Notes: generated from the letters alone by a model not told the origin. Shown: positions 1-5,623, counted from the first letter of the stretch. The stretch: 9,925 bases of DNA from Candidatus Woesearchaeota archaeon (GCA_018303045.1 JAGVYX010000023.1:1-9925), one strand, 5' to 3'. Program-made: numbers and translations.

Positions 1-1
1 T

Positions 2-52
2 ACTGTAAAAAATTACATCATAAATCAAGCGGAACATCACGCACTAGCTTAG
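2..52 (+). pseudogene. Possible 3' end of an IS200/IS605-type tnpB gene, cut by the window edge
   Basis: Reading frame 2 is open from the window edge to a TAG at 50-52 and ends ...NQAEHHALA. I place it here because a typical IS605-type right-end hairpin follows 17 bases later, and in these elements tnpB usually ends just before that hairpin. Only 16 residues are visible, so neither the family nor an intact gene can be shown. Frame 1 is also open, to 105. The upstream sequence would decide. Confidence 0.25.
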
Positions 53-105
53 CTCCCTGGGCCTGGATACCCCGTCCTTTAGGGCGGGGAGGAGGTCATA
101 TTTGA
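53..105 (+). mobile_element. Right end of an IS200/IS605-like element, with possible omega/re-RNA 3' hairpin
   Basis: Bases 70-77 (CCCCGTCC) pair with 82-89 (GGGCGGGG) around a TTTA loop, giving an 8-bp stem with one G-T pair. The tail AGGAGGTCA follows at 90-98. A GC-rich hairpin followed by a GGGGAGG...TCA tail is the usual right end of IS605/IS1341-type elements. In TnpB systems this segment forms the 3' scaffold of the guide RNA, and the flanking host DNA serves as the guide. If that holds here, the guide would begin at about base 99. The match is from memory of the family; the element's left part is not in view. Confidence 0.5.
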
Positions 106-130
106 TTCAAGAAATAAAAAAACTACTTTA

Positions 131-166
131 TTTCTGAACAGAAAAGAAATCGTTGTTTCTTTTCTT
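131..166 (+). other. Strong hairpin between the IS-like end and the primase promoter
   Basis: AGAAAAGAAA (140-149) and TTTCTTTTCT (156-165) form a perfect 10-bp stem with a 6-base loop, followed by TTGTTTT. A shorter palindrome (TTTCTG AA CAGAAA, 131-144) overlaps it. It could terminate transcription from the IS side. No gene is visible between 106 and 275. Confidence 0.4.
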
Positions 167-244
167 GTTTTAGAAAATCCATCTTGGAAAAATGGCGTAA
201 AGCTGCTGTTCAGGATTCTCTTTAAGTATTACCTAAAACCCAAA

Positions 245-255
245 TTAATATAAAA
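245..255 (+). promoter_or_regulatory. TATA box of the primase gene
   Basis: TTAATATAAAA is centred about 26 bp before the ATG at 276. That spacing puts the transcription start at or beside the start codon and predicts a leaderless mRNA. The GAGGT directly touching the ATG is too close to act as a normal ribosome binding site. Confidence 0.5.
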
Positions 256-275
256 CCATTAATTTCTGAAGAGGT

Positions 276-1619
276 ATGCTTACTAAAAGTGTTATCCTTA
301 AATTTTACAAACAACCGGAGATGCAAAAAGAAATAGTCGAGCATGCTCAAAATAAAGAGGTGGGCATCCGCTATGGGGATCAGTTTGGCAGGAGGCCGGA
401 TATTTTATCTTATCCGCGAGACATTTTAGAGCTAGCCTTGCAGGGAGCAACTTCAGTGCATGCCAGCGAGGAGTTATGGTCTAATCCTTTAGCCTTGCAA
501 AGCAGCCTTAATCGGAAAGAGCTGGATCAATTAAGAACAGGCTGGGACTTGGTTTTAGATATTGACTGCGCCATTATGGAATACAGCCGCATCTGTGCGG
601 ATTTGGTGGTAAAATTTCTTAAATATTGTGAAGTTAAAAATATCTCGGTAAAATTCTCCGGAAATAAGGGATTTCATGTCGGCGTTCCGTTTGAAGCCTT
701 CCCAAAAGAGATTTCCGGAAAATTAACCAGGGATTTATTTCCGGAAGCGCCTAAAAAAATCGCTTTTTACATTAAGGAAAATATTAAGGAAGAATTAGGC
801 CGGCGAATTCTGCAATTTGAACAAAATAATTTCAATGACATCAGCAAGAAAGTTAATGTTGATAAAGAAAAGATAAAAATGGCAGTTAAACACCGGGATT
901 CGCGCTGGGGAGAACAGGAAATTGAAACTTTGGATGTTGAACCATTCCTAGCTATAGATACAGTGTTAATTTCTTCCCGCCATTTATATCGAATGCCCTA
1001 CAGCCTGCATGAAAAATCCGGGTTAGTCAGCCTGCCCATTGACCCGGACCAAGTGCTAAAATTTGAAAAATTTATGGCCAGCCCGGAAAAGATCATTGCC
1101 CCCATGTTTAAATTTTTGGATCGAAAGATTGAAACAGAATCAGCCAGCCGGCTGCTGCTGCAGGCTTATGATTTTGAAGTTAAATCCACCGAAGAAAAGT
1201 CCGCCAGGGAATTTGAGGAAACAACTATTTCCAGCCCCGTCAAGGAAGATTTTTTTCCGCCCTGCATGAAATTACTATTGCAGGGTTTGGATGACGGGAA
1301 GAAAAGGGGAATTTTTTGTTTAACCAATTTTCTAGGAAAGATCGGCTGGAATAAAACAGAAATTGAACTGTTGATTATCAATTGGAATAATGAAAAAAAT
1401 AGAGAACCTTTGCGAACAGTATACATTAAAGGCCAGATGAGCAGTTTTAAGCCTGGCGAAAGACTACCCCCCAATTGTTCCAATGAAGCTTATTATTTGG
1501 GAATTAGAATATGCCAGCCAGATGGCTTATGCAAACGAATTAAGAATCCGGTAAATTACACTCTTCTGAGGTGGAAAAGCTGGTTAAGGGAGAGAGAAGA
1601 TAATAAGGATAAGACCTAA
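276..1619 (+). CDS. priS: Single-polypeptide archaeal DNA primase (PriS core fused to PriL C-terminal Fe-S domain)
   Basis: Makes RNA/DNA primers for replication. Residues 1 to about 300 match the archaeo-eukaryotic primase small subunit: the metal-binding pair D95/D97 in LVLDIDC, the nucleotide-binding motif SGNKGFHV (128-135), a third acidic residue D228, and the conserved SSRHLYRMPYSLHEKSGLVS block (233-252). After a linker, residues about 328-428 resemble the PriL C-terminal iron-sulphur domain, with PPC (C330), PPNC (C401), C413 and C419 as the four expected cluster ligands, ending in IKNPVNY. The usual PriL N-terminal domain is absent. Heterodimeric archaeal primases have PriS near 350 residues and a separate PriL; a fused single-chain form is known from Nanoarchaeum equitans and other DPANN archaea, which supports that affiliation. 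The start is the first ATG, 26 bp after a TATA box. The gene stands alone. Confidence 0.93.
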   Translation: MLTKSVILKFYKQPEMQKEIVEHAQNKEVGIRYGDQFGRRPDILSYPRDILELALQGATSVHASEELWSNPLALQSSLNRKELDQLRTGWDLVLDIDCAIMEYSRICADLVVKFLKYCEVKNISVKFSGNKGFHVGVPFEAFPKEISGKLTRDLFPEAPKKIAFYIKENIKEELGRRILQFEQNNFNDISKKVNVDKEKIKMAVKHRDSRWGEQEIETLDVEPFLAIDTVLISSRHLYRMPYSLHEKSGLVSLPIDPDQVLKFEKFMASPEKIIAPMFKFLDRKIETESASRLLLQAYDFEVKSTEEKSAREFEETTISSPVKEDFFPPCMKLLLQGLDDGKKRGIFCLTNFLGKIGWNKTEIELLIINWNNEKNREPLRTVYIKGQMSSFKPGERLPPNCSNEAYYLGIRICQPDGLCKRIKNPVNYTLLRWKSWLREREDNKDKT

Positions 1620-1691
1620 TCTGAATTGAATAATCGGGGCTTTAATAATTAGGACTGGACATATTCAAATATTATAAAACGACAAAAACCA

Positions 1692-1823
1692 GTGGTTAAG
1701 AAAAGCTTGGCGGCATTGTTTGTATTTGGTTCGCTGGCAACGATGGCTGGAATATATGGTTTAACTTCAGATAGAAATTCCGCTTTACAACCAGTGTTAA
1801 AAATACACCGGCGGCGTTATTGA
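1692..1823 (+). pseudogene. Remnant of a small secreted or membrane protein, cut by a miniature transposon
   Basis: A GTG-started frame of 43 codons begins VVKKSLAALFVFGSLATMAG, a basic start followed by a hydrophobic stretch as in a signal peptide or membrane anchor. The frame runs into the 62-bp inverted-repeat element at 1813 and stops on a TGA inside it, so the original C-terminus appears lost. No Shine-Dalgarno site precedes the GTG. A TATA-like ATATTATAAAA lies at 1669-1679. I do not recognise the parent gene. The chance that this is merely a random open frame is real, given its short length. Confidence 0.35.
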
Positions 1824-1874
1824 CAAGTCCAAAATAGCTATCGAGCCTAGGGCGAGGAACTTTTTAATAATGCC
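1813..1874. mobile_element. 62-bp miniature inverted-repeat element (copy C, internally deleted)
   Basis: The left end GGCGTTATTGACAAGTCC and the reverse complement of the right end, GGCATTATTAAAAAGTTC, are imperfect inverted repeats, and the centre is the palindrome ATAGCTAT, so the whole element folds into one hairpin. Both ends match the ends of the 162-bp element at 4721-4882 in opposite orientation: CTCGCCCTAGGCTCGATAGC here corresponds to CTCGCTCTAAGCTCGATAGC there. The middle of that element is missing. I see no target-site duplication, so this copy looks old. It ends 14 bp before the TATA-like sequence of the FHA gene. Confidence 0.65.
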
Positions 1875-1887
1875 TTAAGCTGGAAAA

Positions 1888-1900
1888 GTTTTAAAATTTA
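1888..1900 (+). promoter_or_regulatory. TATA box and alternative ribosome binding site for the FHA gene
   Basis: GTTTTAAAATTTA is centred about 28 bp before the ATG at 1922, the spacing of a leaderless promoter. A good Shine-Dalgarno sequence, GAGGAG, also lies at 1911-1916, five bases before the ATG. If this TATA box is used, the mRNA would start after that site, so the two signals point to different start mechanisms. Confidence 0.4.
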
Positions 1901-1921
1901 ACTTGAAAATGAGGAGTATAA

Positions 1922-2290
1922 ATGAGTAAACGATTGATTGTAATCAGCCCAAAGACTCTAGCTTGGGCGGTTATTGAGCATTCTGGGAATTATTTAATTG
2001 GAAGATTTGGAAATCCCGGTGAAGTTTGGCTAATAGGAGAAAAAATGCTTCCTCCAGGGCCACATCTGCTTGACGTTGACCGTCATGGCGTCAGTCGCAA
2101 CCATTTAGGAATAATTGTTAATTCAGATAATATTAGTATTAATGACCTTTCTTCTTATGGCACGTTTCTGGAGGGCCAAAGAATGCCTAAAGAGCCTTAT
2201 TTTCTTCAAAAAACAGGCAAATATGAACTAAAACTGGCTAATCCCGATTTTAAGACTAGTACTTTGTTATTGTTCTATATGGAGAATTGA
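1922..2290 (+). CDS. Stand-alone FHA (forkhead-associated) domain protein
   Basis: FHA domains bind phosphothreonine peptides. The 122-residue protein is essentially one such domain: YLIGR (24-28) with the conserved Gly-Arg, GVSRNHLGI (56-64) with the SRxH phosphate-binding motif, and INDLSSYGTFLEG (73-85) with the D-x-SS-x-GT-x-x-x-G signature. There is no kinase, helicase or membrane segment attached, so its partner is unknown. No Ser/Thr kinase gene lies in the window. FHA proteins are much commoner in bacteria and eukaryotes than in small archaea. The start is supported by GAGGAG five bases upstream. The domain call is firm; the pathway is not known. Confidence 0.85.
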   Translation: MSKRLIVISPKTLAWAVIEHSGNYLIGRFGNPGEVWLIGEKMLPPGPHLLDVDRHGVSRNHLGIIVNSDNISINDLSSYGTFLEGQRMPKEPYFLQKTGKYELKLANPDFKTSTLLLFYMEN

Positions 2291-2344
2291 GACCAATCCA
2301 TTAGGAAAGCTCAATGGAGTGCACCCCCTAAAAAAATAGAATGG

Positions 2345-2352
2345 TTTATAAA
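2345..2352 (+). promoter_or_regulatory. Possible TATA box for the zinc-protein gene
   Basis: TTTATAAA lies 76-83 bp before the ATG at 2428. Transcription would start near 2375 and give a leader of about 50 bases that includes the GTGAGGT ribosome binding site. This differs from the leaderless spacing of most genes here. Confidence 0.35.
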
Positions 2353-2427
2353 GTAGCCTTTTTTATTAGCTAATAACTACAGATTTAGCGAATTAATTTT
2401 TCTATTTCTGCGTGAGGTATATATAAA

Positions 2428-2616
2428 ATGAGAAGAGATAATCAGCGAGAGAACAACCGACCAAGTAGATTTAATGATCGATTTTCTGGGCCGCGAGAAA
2501 TGCATAAAGCTGTTTGCGCGGAATGCAATGCTGAATGCGAAGTGCCATTCAAGCCCAGAGAAGGCAAGCCCGTGTATTGTCGCGATTGTTACCGAAATAA
2601 ACGGCCAGCATTTTAA
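2428..2616 (+). CDS. CxxC-x17-CxxC small zinc-binding domain protein
   Basis: A 62-residue protein with a basic, disordered first 24 residues, then MHKAVCAECNAECEVPFKPR and GKPVYCRDCYRNKRP. Cysteines C30/C33 and C51/C54 are 17 residues apart between the pairs, with an extra C37. This is the CxxC-x17-CxxC zinc domain repeatedly found in candidate-phyla bacteria and DPANN archaea. Its molecular role is not established; the Arg/Asn-rich N-terminus suggests nucleic-acid or ribosome contact, which is inference. The start is set by GTGAGGT at 2412-2418, nine bases before the ATG. A long T-rich tract follows the stop. Confidence 0.85.
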   Translation: MRRDNQRENNRPSRFNDRFSGPREMHKAVCAECNAECEVPFKPREGKPVYCRDCYRNKRPAF

Positions 2617-2638
2617 TTCTAGGAATTAATGCAATCTA

Positions 2639-2668
2639 ATTTTTTAATTTAATTTTTTTTATTTTTCT
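2639..2668 (+). terminator. T-rich terminator after the zinc-protein gene
   Basis: Several T runs, including one of eight, occur within 55 bp after the stop codon on the coding strand, with no hairpin. This is the usual form of an archaeal intrinsic terminator. Confidence 0.5.
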
Positions 2669-2736
2669 TGGGTATTGCTGTGTAGCATAATAATAATAAC
2701 CTAAATAATAATAACCTAAATAAAAGATAAAAAATT

Positions 2737-2823
2737 TTATTCTTCTTCCTCTTTCACTTCAGGACTATTAAAAAAAGTATCTAATTTTTTAGAACTAATG
2801 GCGGCTTTATAAGAAATTTTCAT
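2737..2823 (-). CDS. Possible 28-residue acidic-tailed protein with a strong ribosome binding site
   Basis: The minus strand reads MKISYKAAISSKKLDTFFNS, continues PEVKEEEE and then stops. The ATG is preceded by GGGGTGAT, a close match to the archaeal anti-Shine-Dalgarno complement, nine bases upstream. The first half is basic and the tail is acidic. Upstream lies a set of hairpins (2851-2905) that would form its leader. I recognise no family. Shortness makes chance likely, but the combination of a near-perfect binding site and a non-random tail makes it worth keeping. Confidence 0.35.
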   Translation of the reverse strand: MKISYKAAISSKKLDTFFNSPEVKEEEE

Positions 2824-2850
2824 AGGACATCAATCACCCCTTTTTTGAAA

Positions 2851-2905
2851 CATCCAGCGGAAACTTTACAGTTTCCGAGGATGCTCGGAAAACTAAAAGT
2901 TTTCC
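2851..2905. other. Cluster of strong, mutually exclusive hairpins
   Basis: Hairpin 1 is GGAAACT (2859-2865) with AGTTTCC (2870-2876), extended by CATCC (2851-2855) with GGATG (2879-2883). Hairpin 2 is GGAAAACT (2887-2894) with AGTTTTCC (2898-2905). A third stem, CCGAG (2875-2879) with CTCGG (2884-2888), overlaps and excludes parts of both. On the minus strand the cluster lies just before the possible 28-residue ORF, so it could be a leader switch; it could also be a non-coding RNA or a decayed repeat. Confidence 0.45.
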
Positions 2906-3137
2906 TGACATCTATCGGTGTTTTTAAAATAGCAGTATAGTATATAAAGACTTTTAACATCCAAAATATATTCTTGAAGCCGATACCACTACGGAAAAAA
3001 TATTCTGATTTATCCGACTATTAAATACTATTCAGGTACTACTATCTATAGTACTTATAGTTCTTTATTTAAAATTTGATAGTGTAATCCTTTGGCTGAT
3101 AAAAACTATTTATTTAAGATTATAACTAAGGAATCAG
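2906..3137. other. AT-rich non-coding gap between zinc protein and operon end
   Basis: No convincing ORF on either strand. It holds one perfect small palindrome, GTACTA (3036-3041) with TAGTAC (3049-3054), lying about 85 bp beyond the stop of the minus-strand operon. Read from the minus strand, a T6 run (about 2995-3000) follows further down, so part of this stretch may terminate that operon. Nothing else is supported. Confidence 0.3.
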
Positions 3138-3419
3138 TCAGATATTAACACTGCCTAAAATTTTATATCTCCGGTTATGAATATAGAAAGTAACATTTCT
3201 CAGGAAGGATTCTCGGGCAGCTGCATATTCTGTATAATTCCAGGCCCAGTAATTTCCGATAATTCCAAATACTGTTTCTTTTTCCCCAGCAATTAATCTA
3301 GTGGTAAAAAAAACTCTTCTTGGTTGGGCATCTTTTCCAATCACTTGAACTAACCCCTGATTATTATCAGCATCGGCAACTTTAATTTCCTCTAGAACTA
3401 CTTCATTCTCTTTAACCAT
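3138..3419 (-). CDS. Unrecognised 93-residue protein, last gene of the transcription factor S operon
   Basis: I do not recognise a family. The protein begins with an acidic segment (MVKENEVVLEEIKVADADNN), then a segment likely to be beta-rich (LVQVIGKDAQPRRVFFTTRL), and an aromatic C-terminal half with IIGNYWAWNYTEYAAARESF and NVTFYIHNRRYKI. There is no membrane segment, signal peptide or cysteine. Its ATG follows the stop of the preceding 20-codon frame after one base, with no clear ribosome binding site, so it probably depends on translational coupling. Its position in a tight operon suggests a cytoplasmic housekeeping role linked to the genes before it, which is inference only. Confidence 0.7.
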   Translation of the reverse strand: MVKENEVVLEEIKVADADNNQGLVQVIGKDAQPRRVFFTTRLIAGEKETVFGIIGNYWAWNYTEYAAARESFLRNVTFYIHNRRYKILGSVNI

Positions 3420-3420
3420 C

Positions 3421-3483
3421 TTATATCTGCATTAGCAATTCAATTTCTTTTGGAGTTATTTCTTTGCTTTCTTCTTCAGCCAT
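3421..3483 (-). CDS. Possible 20-residue protein inside the operon
   Basis: Between the 168- and 93-residue genes the minus strand encodes MAEEESKEITPKEIELLMQI. Its ATG is one base after the stop of the gene before it, and its stop is one base before the ATG of the gene after it, so the three frames tile the DNA with single-base gaps. GGAGAG lies about nine bases before the start. The sequence is strongly acidic and compatible with one amphipathic helix. It may be a true micro-protein, or a spacer frame that keeps ribosomes moving to the next gene. A frameshift splitting a longer protein is also possible. Confidence 0.45.
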   Translation of the reverse strand: MAEEESKEITPKEIELLMQI

Positions 3484-3484
3484 C

Positions 3485-3991
3485 TTACTTCTCTCTCCGC
3501 ACGGCTTCCACCAGCTGATGCGAATCAACGGCGCCGGAAGCTGCATTAATCTTAATGTTAGCAAATTTTAGCGACTTAGTAACGAAAGTGAAATTCCATT
3601 GAATCTTTCCTTCGAATTTCTGCAATACCACAAAACCATCGCCTAGGCTTTCCTTGGGGAATAGCGCCGGAATTTGTTCTTGGCATTTAAGGGACATATC
3701 TTCAAAATTGGTTTTAATTTTGGATAATTCCAACCATTCTACCCTTCCGGTTTCGCTTTTAAAAATATCGTCTTCCTGTTTTATCGTGAAAGACTGTTCG
3801 GTTTGAGAAAAGACGGTAATTCGTTGCGATTCTGGATTAAAATAGCCGATCTCCCAAGTTGATTTTGGCTTTAATTGGGCTGATATAGAACTAAAAAAAT
3901 GAGACAAATAAGACTGCTTATGCGTGGTCAGCCAGTTTTTAAAGACTGTAGTTTTAAGAAGTGATTGATGCAGATTCTGCGGAGAACTCAC
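3485..3991 (-). CDS. Unrecognised 168-residue protein, second gene of the operon (GTG start)
   Basis: I choose the GTG at 3991 rather than the ATG at 4027: GTG overlaps the TGA stop of transcription factor S as GTGA, and GGAGAG lies seven bases before it, a classic coupled start. The upstream ATG would add 12 residues that merely read through the neighbour's end. The protein starts MSSPQNLHQSLLKTTVFKNW, has no signal peptide or membrane segment, and its C-terminus (IQWNFTFVTKSLKFANIKIN, then ASGAVDSHQLVE) resembles the strand-turn-helix pattern of PepSY-like domains. That resemblance is weak. Function unknown. Confidence 0.75.
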   Translation of the reverse strand: MSSPQNLHQSLLKTTVFKNWLTTHKQSYLSHFFSSISAQLKPKSTWEIGYFNPESQRITVFSQTEQSFTIKQEDDIFKSETGRVEWLELSKIKTNFEDMSLKCQEQIPALFPKESLGDGFVVLQKFEGKIQWNFTFVTKSLKFANIKINAASGAVDSHQLVEAVRREK

Positions 3992-4302
3992 GCGTATTCT
4001 CTCCAGGTATAATTGCACTTGGCGCATTTAAAGAATCGTGTTTCTGGCTCATCGGCCCCGCGTGTCTGCTGCGTCCAATAGTAAGCTATATTATTGCCGC
4101 ATTTTTCACATTTAATCTTAACTTTGGGGTTTGTTTCAATAGCTTCCATTACTTCTATTTTTCTGGCCTGCTGGTTTTTTTCCTTGATTTCGGCTATCGA
4201 TTCCCCATCTAACCCCTTAGTAAAGCCGCAGCTGCAATACAGTGTTTTCTTGCCAGCCTTTTCTCTGGGCCTTAAGATTGATCCGCATTTTGGGCAAAAC
4301 AT
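3988..4302 (-). CDS. tfs: Transcription factor S (TFS), archaeal transcript-cleavage factor
   Basis: TFS rescues stalled RNA polymerase by stimulating cleavage of the nascent RNA, as TFIIS does in eukaryotes. The 104 residues show both zinc ribbons: N-terminal C3-C6 with C23-C25, and C-terminal C65-C68 with C93-C96. Between the last pairs is TRGADEPETRFFKC, carrying the acidic tip D84/E85 that reaches the polymerase active site; most relatives read TRSADEPET, so the serine is glycine here. The length is typical. It heads an operon whose next gene overlaps its stop codon. A TATA-like box about 29 bp before the ATG predicts a leaderless or nearly leaderless mRNA. Confidence 0.95.
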   Translation of the reverse strand: MFCPKCGSILRPREKAGKKTLYCSCGFTKGLDGESIAEIKEKNQQARKIEVMEAIETNPKVKIKCEKCGNNIAYYWTQQTRGADEPETRFFKCAKCNYTWREYA

Positions 4303-4325
4303 TTCAGCTAGGATTTTGCTTTCCC

Positions 4326-4336
4326 TTTAAATAATT
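4326..4336 (-). promoter_or_regulatory. TATA box of the transcription factor S operon
   Basis: On the minus strand AATTATTTAAA is centred about 29 bp before the ATG. The target-site duplication of a miniature transposon (CTATTTAG at 4340-4347) lies three bases upstream, so the insertion abuts the likely TFB-recognition region. Confidence 0.5.
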
Positions 4337-4423
4337 TACCTATTTAGGGGCTGTGGGACAGTAAAGCGGTATTCTTCCTAAAATCTGCTCAAGCAAAGTT
4401 TCATAAAGTTTGTTTCTTCTAAA

Positions 4424-4550
4424 CTTTTCGGTTTGAAGATAACTTTAAGCTTATCTTTTCGGTTTGAAGATAACTTTAAGCTTATCTTTTCGGTTTGAAG
4501 ATAACTTTGAGCTTATTTACAACGACTAAGTTTACTTTTCGGTTTGAAGA
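4424..4550. repeat. 31-bp tandem repeats inside miniature transposon A
   Basis: The 16-bp core CTTTTCGGTTTGAAGA starts at 4424, 4455, 4486 and 4535. The first three copies are in exact 31-bp tandem with ATAACTTTAAGCTTAT as the remainder (one base differs in the third). The fourth comes after a diverged stretch containing ACGACTAAGTTTA (4522-4534), which recurs at 4571-4583. A partial inverted copy of the core lies near 4613-4624. The near-identical units rule out a CRISPR array. Confidence 0.8.
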
Positions 4551-4720
4551 CCTAGATAAGGAATTTTACGACGACTAAGTTTAAATTTAGCCCTTGCTTG
4601 GTGTATGAAAGAAGACCGAAAAGTATATCTTTCTTTTGGCCATTACATAATCAATGGATAATGATGAAAAAGCAACTGTTTTTCTTTAACAAATGGTAAA
4701 ATAAGGTTTTTCTGTCCCAC

Positions 4721-4882
4721 GGCGTTATTGAAAAGTTCCTCGCTCTAAGCTCGATAGCCATCGGCTCGGCTGCGTTAAATTACGACAAAGGCAAAAATTC
4801 CTCTTGCAATCCCCTTTTTGCTAGATTATTTAAATCGAGGAGCCTCGCATATTGATGGCTATTTCGAACTTTTCAATAACTC
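4721..4882. mobile_element. 162-bp miniature transposon B, nested in element A
   Basis: The left end GGCGTTATTGAAAAGTTC (4721-4738) is matched in inverse by GAACTTTTCAATAACTC (4866-4882). It is flanked by CTGTCCCAC on both sides (4712-4720 and 4883-4891), an 8- or 9-bp target-site duplication copied from the right inverted repeat of element A. Removing B and one repeat copy restores that end exactly. There is no coding capacity. The ends resemble those of the IS903 branch of the IS5 family (GGCTTTGTTGAATAAATC, 9-bp duplications), which is inference. A deleted relative lies at 1813-1874. Confidence 0.8.
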
Positions 4883-4990
4883 CTGTCCCACAGCCCTATT
4901 TAGATTATGGTGATAGTTTATGGGGTATCGGTAAGTAAAGTTTCCAACCAGAACCTGGAAAATATCACCCGGATTGGAACCAGAATTTTG

Positions 4991-5623
4991 TTATCGTTCA
5001 ATAGTTATTCCCAAGGGCTTAACCGCGTCTACAAATAATATTTTAACCCATCCTAGATAAGGAATTCTAATAATACCTTTTCCATACAGCCGGTCTGAAC
5101 TAATTCTTTGCTCGTCCAGTCCACTGCTGATGCTGTCGGAATTATGGTCGCCTTTAGTTTGGTAAGACTTTTTACCCTCAACTTCAAAGACGCCAACTAC
5201 CCGGTGAATTATCGGCTGCGGCTGATGGCCTTCAAAGACTAAAATGTCTCCGGTTTTAATTTCTTCAGCCCGCCATAAAATAATGACGTCTCCTTTATTA
5301 AACCCGTCGCGCAGGGGAAAGGCCTGAAATTGTGATTTATCTATACCTTTGTTTATATACCATTCTCCGCAAGCATCCCAATAATTTGAAAACGACTCCT
5401 GGAATTCCGCCAGGGTTTTGCCGCAAATTTGCTGTTGGTGCAGTCCGTGTTCCATGCTTTCGCTGACCACGGCGACAATCGGAAAGGGCGTGCCTAGAAC
5501 TAAGCCTAACATTGGATACAAAATATACCTGATTACTAAAAAAGCAACCACGATATTAGCCAGCCAGCTCCAGATAGAATCGTCATTCCAAAGGAAATTC
5601 CAGGTCTTTTTAAGTGTCCTCAT
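4991..5623 (-). CDS. Signal peptidase I (archaeal Sec11 type)
   Basis: Removes signal peptides from secreted proteins at the outer face of the cytoplasmic membrane. The N-terminus has one strong membrane segment (about residues 18-44). The nucleophile is S56 in VVSESMEHG, H140 is in PIIHRVV, and the acidic residue D159 is in TKGDHN. A histidine in place of the bacterial lysine marks the Sec11/S26B type. Between the serine motif and the GDVIILW/GDILVF strands is an insertion of about 50 residues with two cysteines (C67, C85). The C-terminus lacks a clear second anchor. At 210 residues the length is normal. It diverges from the methyltransferase; TTTTTTAAAG 27 bp upstream suggests a leaderless mRNA. 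Confidence 0.92.
   Translation of the reverse strand: MRTLKKTWNFLWNDDSIWSWLANIVVAFLVIRYILYPMLGLVLGTPFPIVAVVSESMEHGLHQQQICGKTLAEFQESFSNYWDACGEWYINKGIDKSQFQAFPLRDGFNKGDVIILWRAEEIKTGDILVFEGHQPQPIIHRVVGVFEVEGKKSYQTKGDHNSDSISSGLDEQRISSDRLYGKGIIRIPYLGWVKILFVDAVKPLGITIER

Larger units (their letters stand above)
4340..4903. mobile_element. Miniature transposon A (about 378 bp before it was itself interrupted)
   Basis: Inverted ends GGGCTGTGGGACAG (4348-4361) and CTGTCCCACAGCCC (4883-4896) are perfect over 14 bp, and the element is flanked by the direct repeat CTATTTAG (4340-4347 and 4896-4903), a 7- or 8-bp target-site duplication. Its interior holds tandem repeats and no credible transposase, so it must be moved in trans. 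A second element (4721-4882) is inserted in its right end. Ends starting with G runs and 8-bp duplications occur, for example, in IS1595- and ISL3-type transposons; that assignment is a guess. Confidence 0.75.

Noticed and set aside
1166..1483. Minus-strand ORF of 105 codons
   Set aside because: Antisense to the PriL-like part of the primase; composition follows the primase codons and there are no features of its own.
3991..4027. ATG at 4027 as start of the 168-residue gene
   Set aside because: It would overlap transcription factor S by 40 bp. The GTG at 3991 has a GGAGAG site and a standard 4-base stop-start overlap.
3961..4330. Plus-strand ORFs of 83 and 78 codons with hydrophobic segments
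   Set aside because: Antisense shadows of transcription factor S and the 168-residue gene; the hydrophobicity comes from reading Lys/Glu-rich codons backwards.
4424..4550. CRISPR array
   Set aside because: The stretches between cores are themselves nearly identical, so there are no unique spacers, and there are no cas genes.
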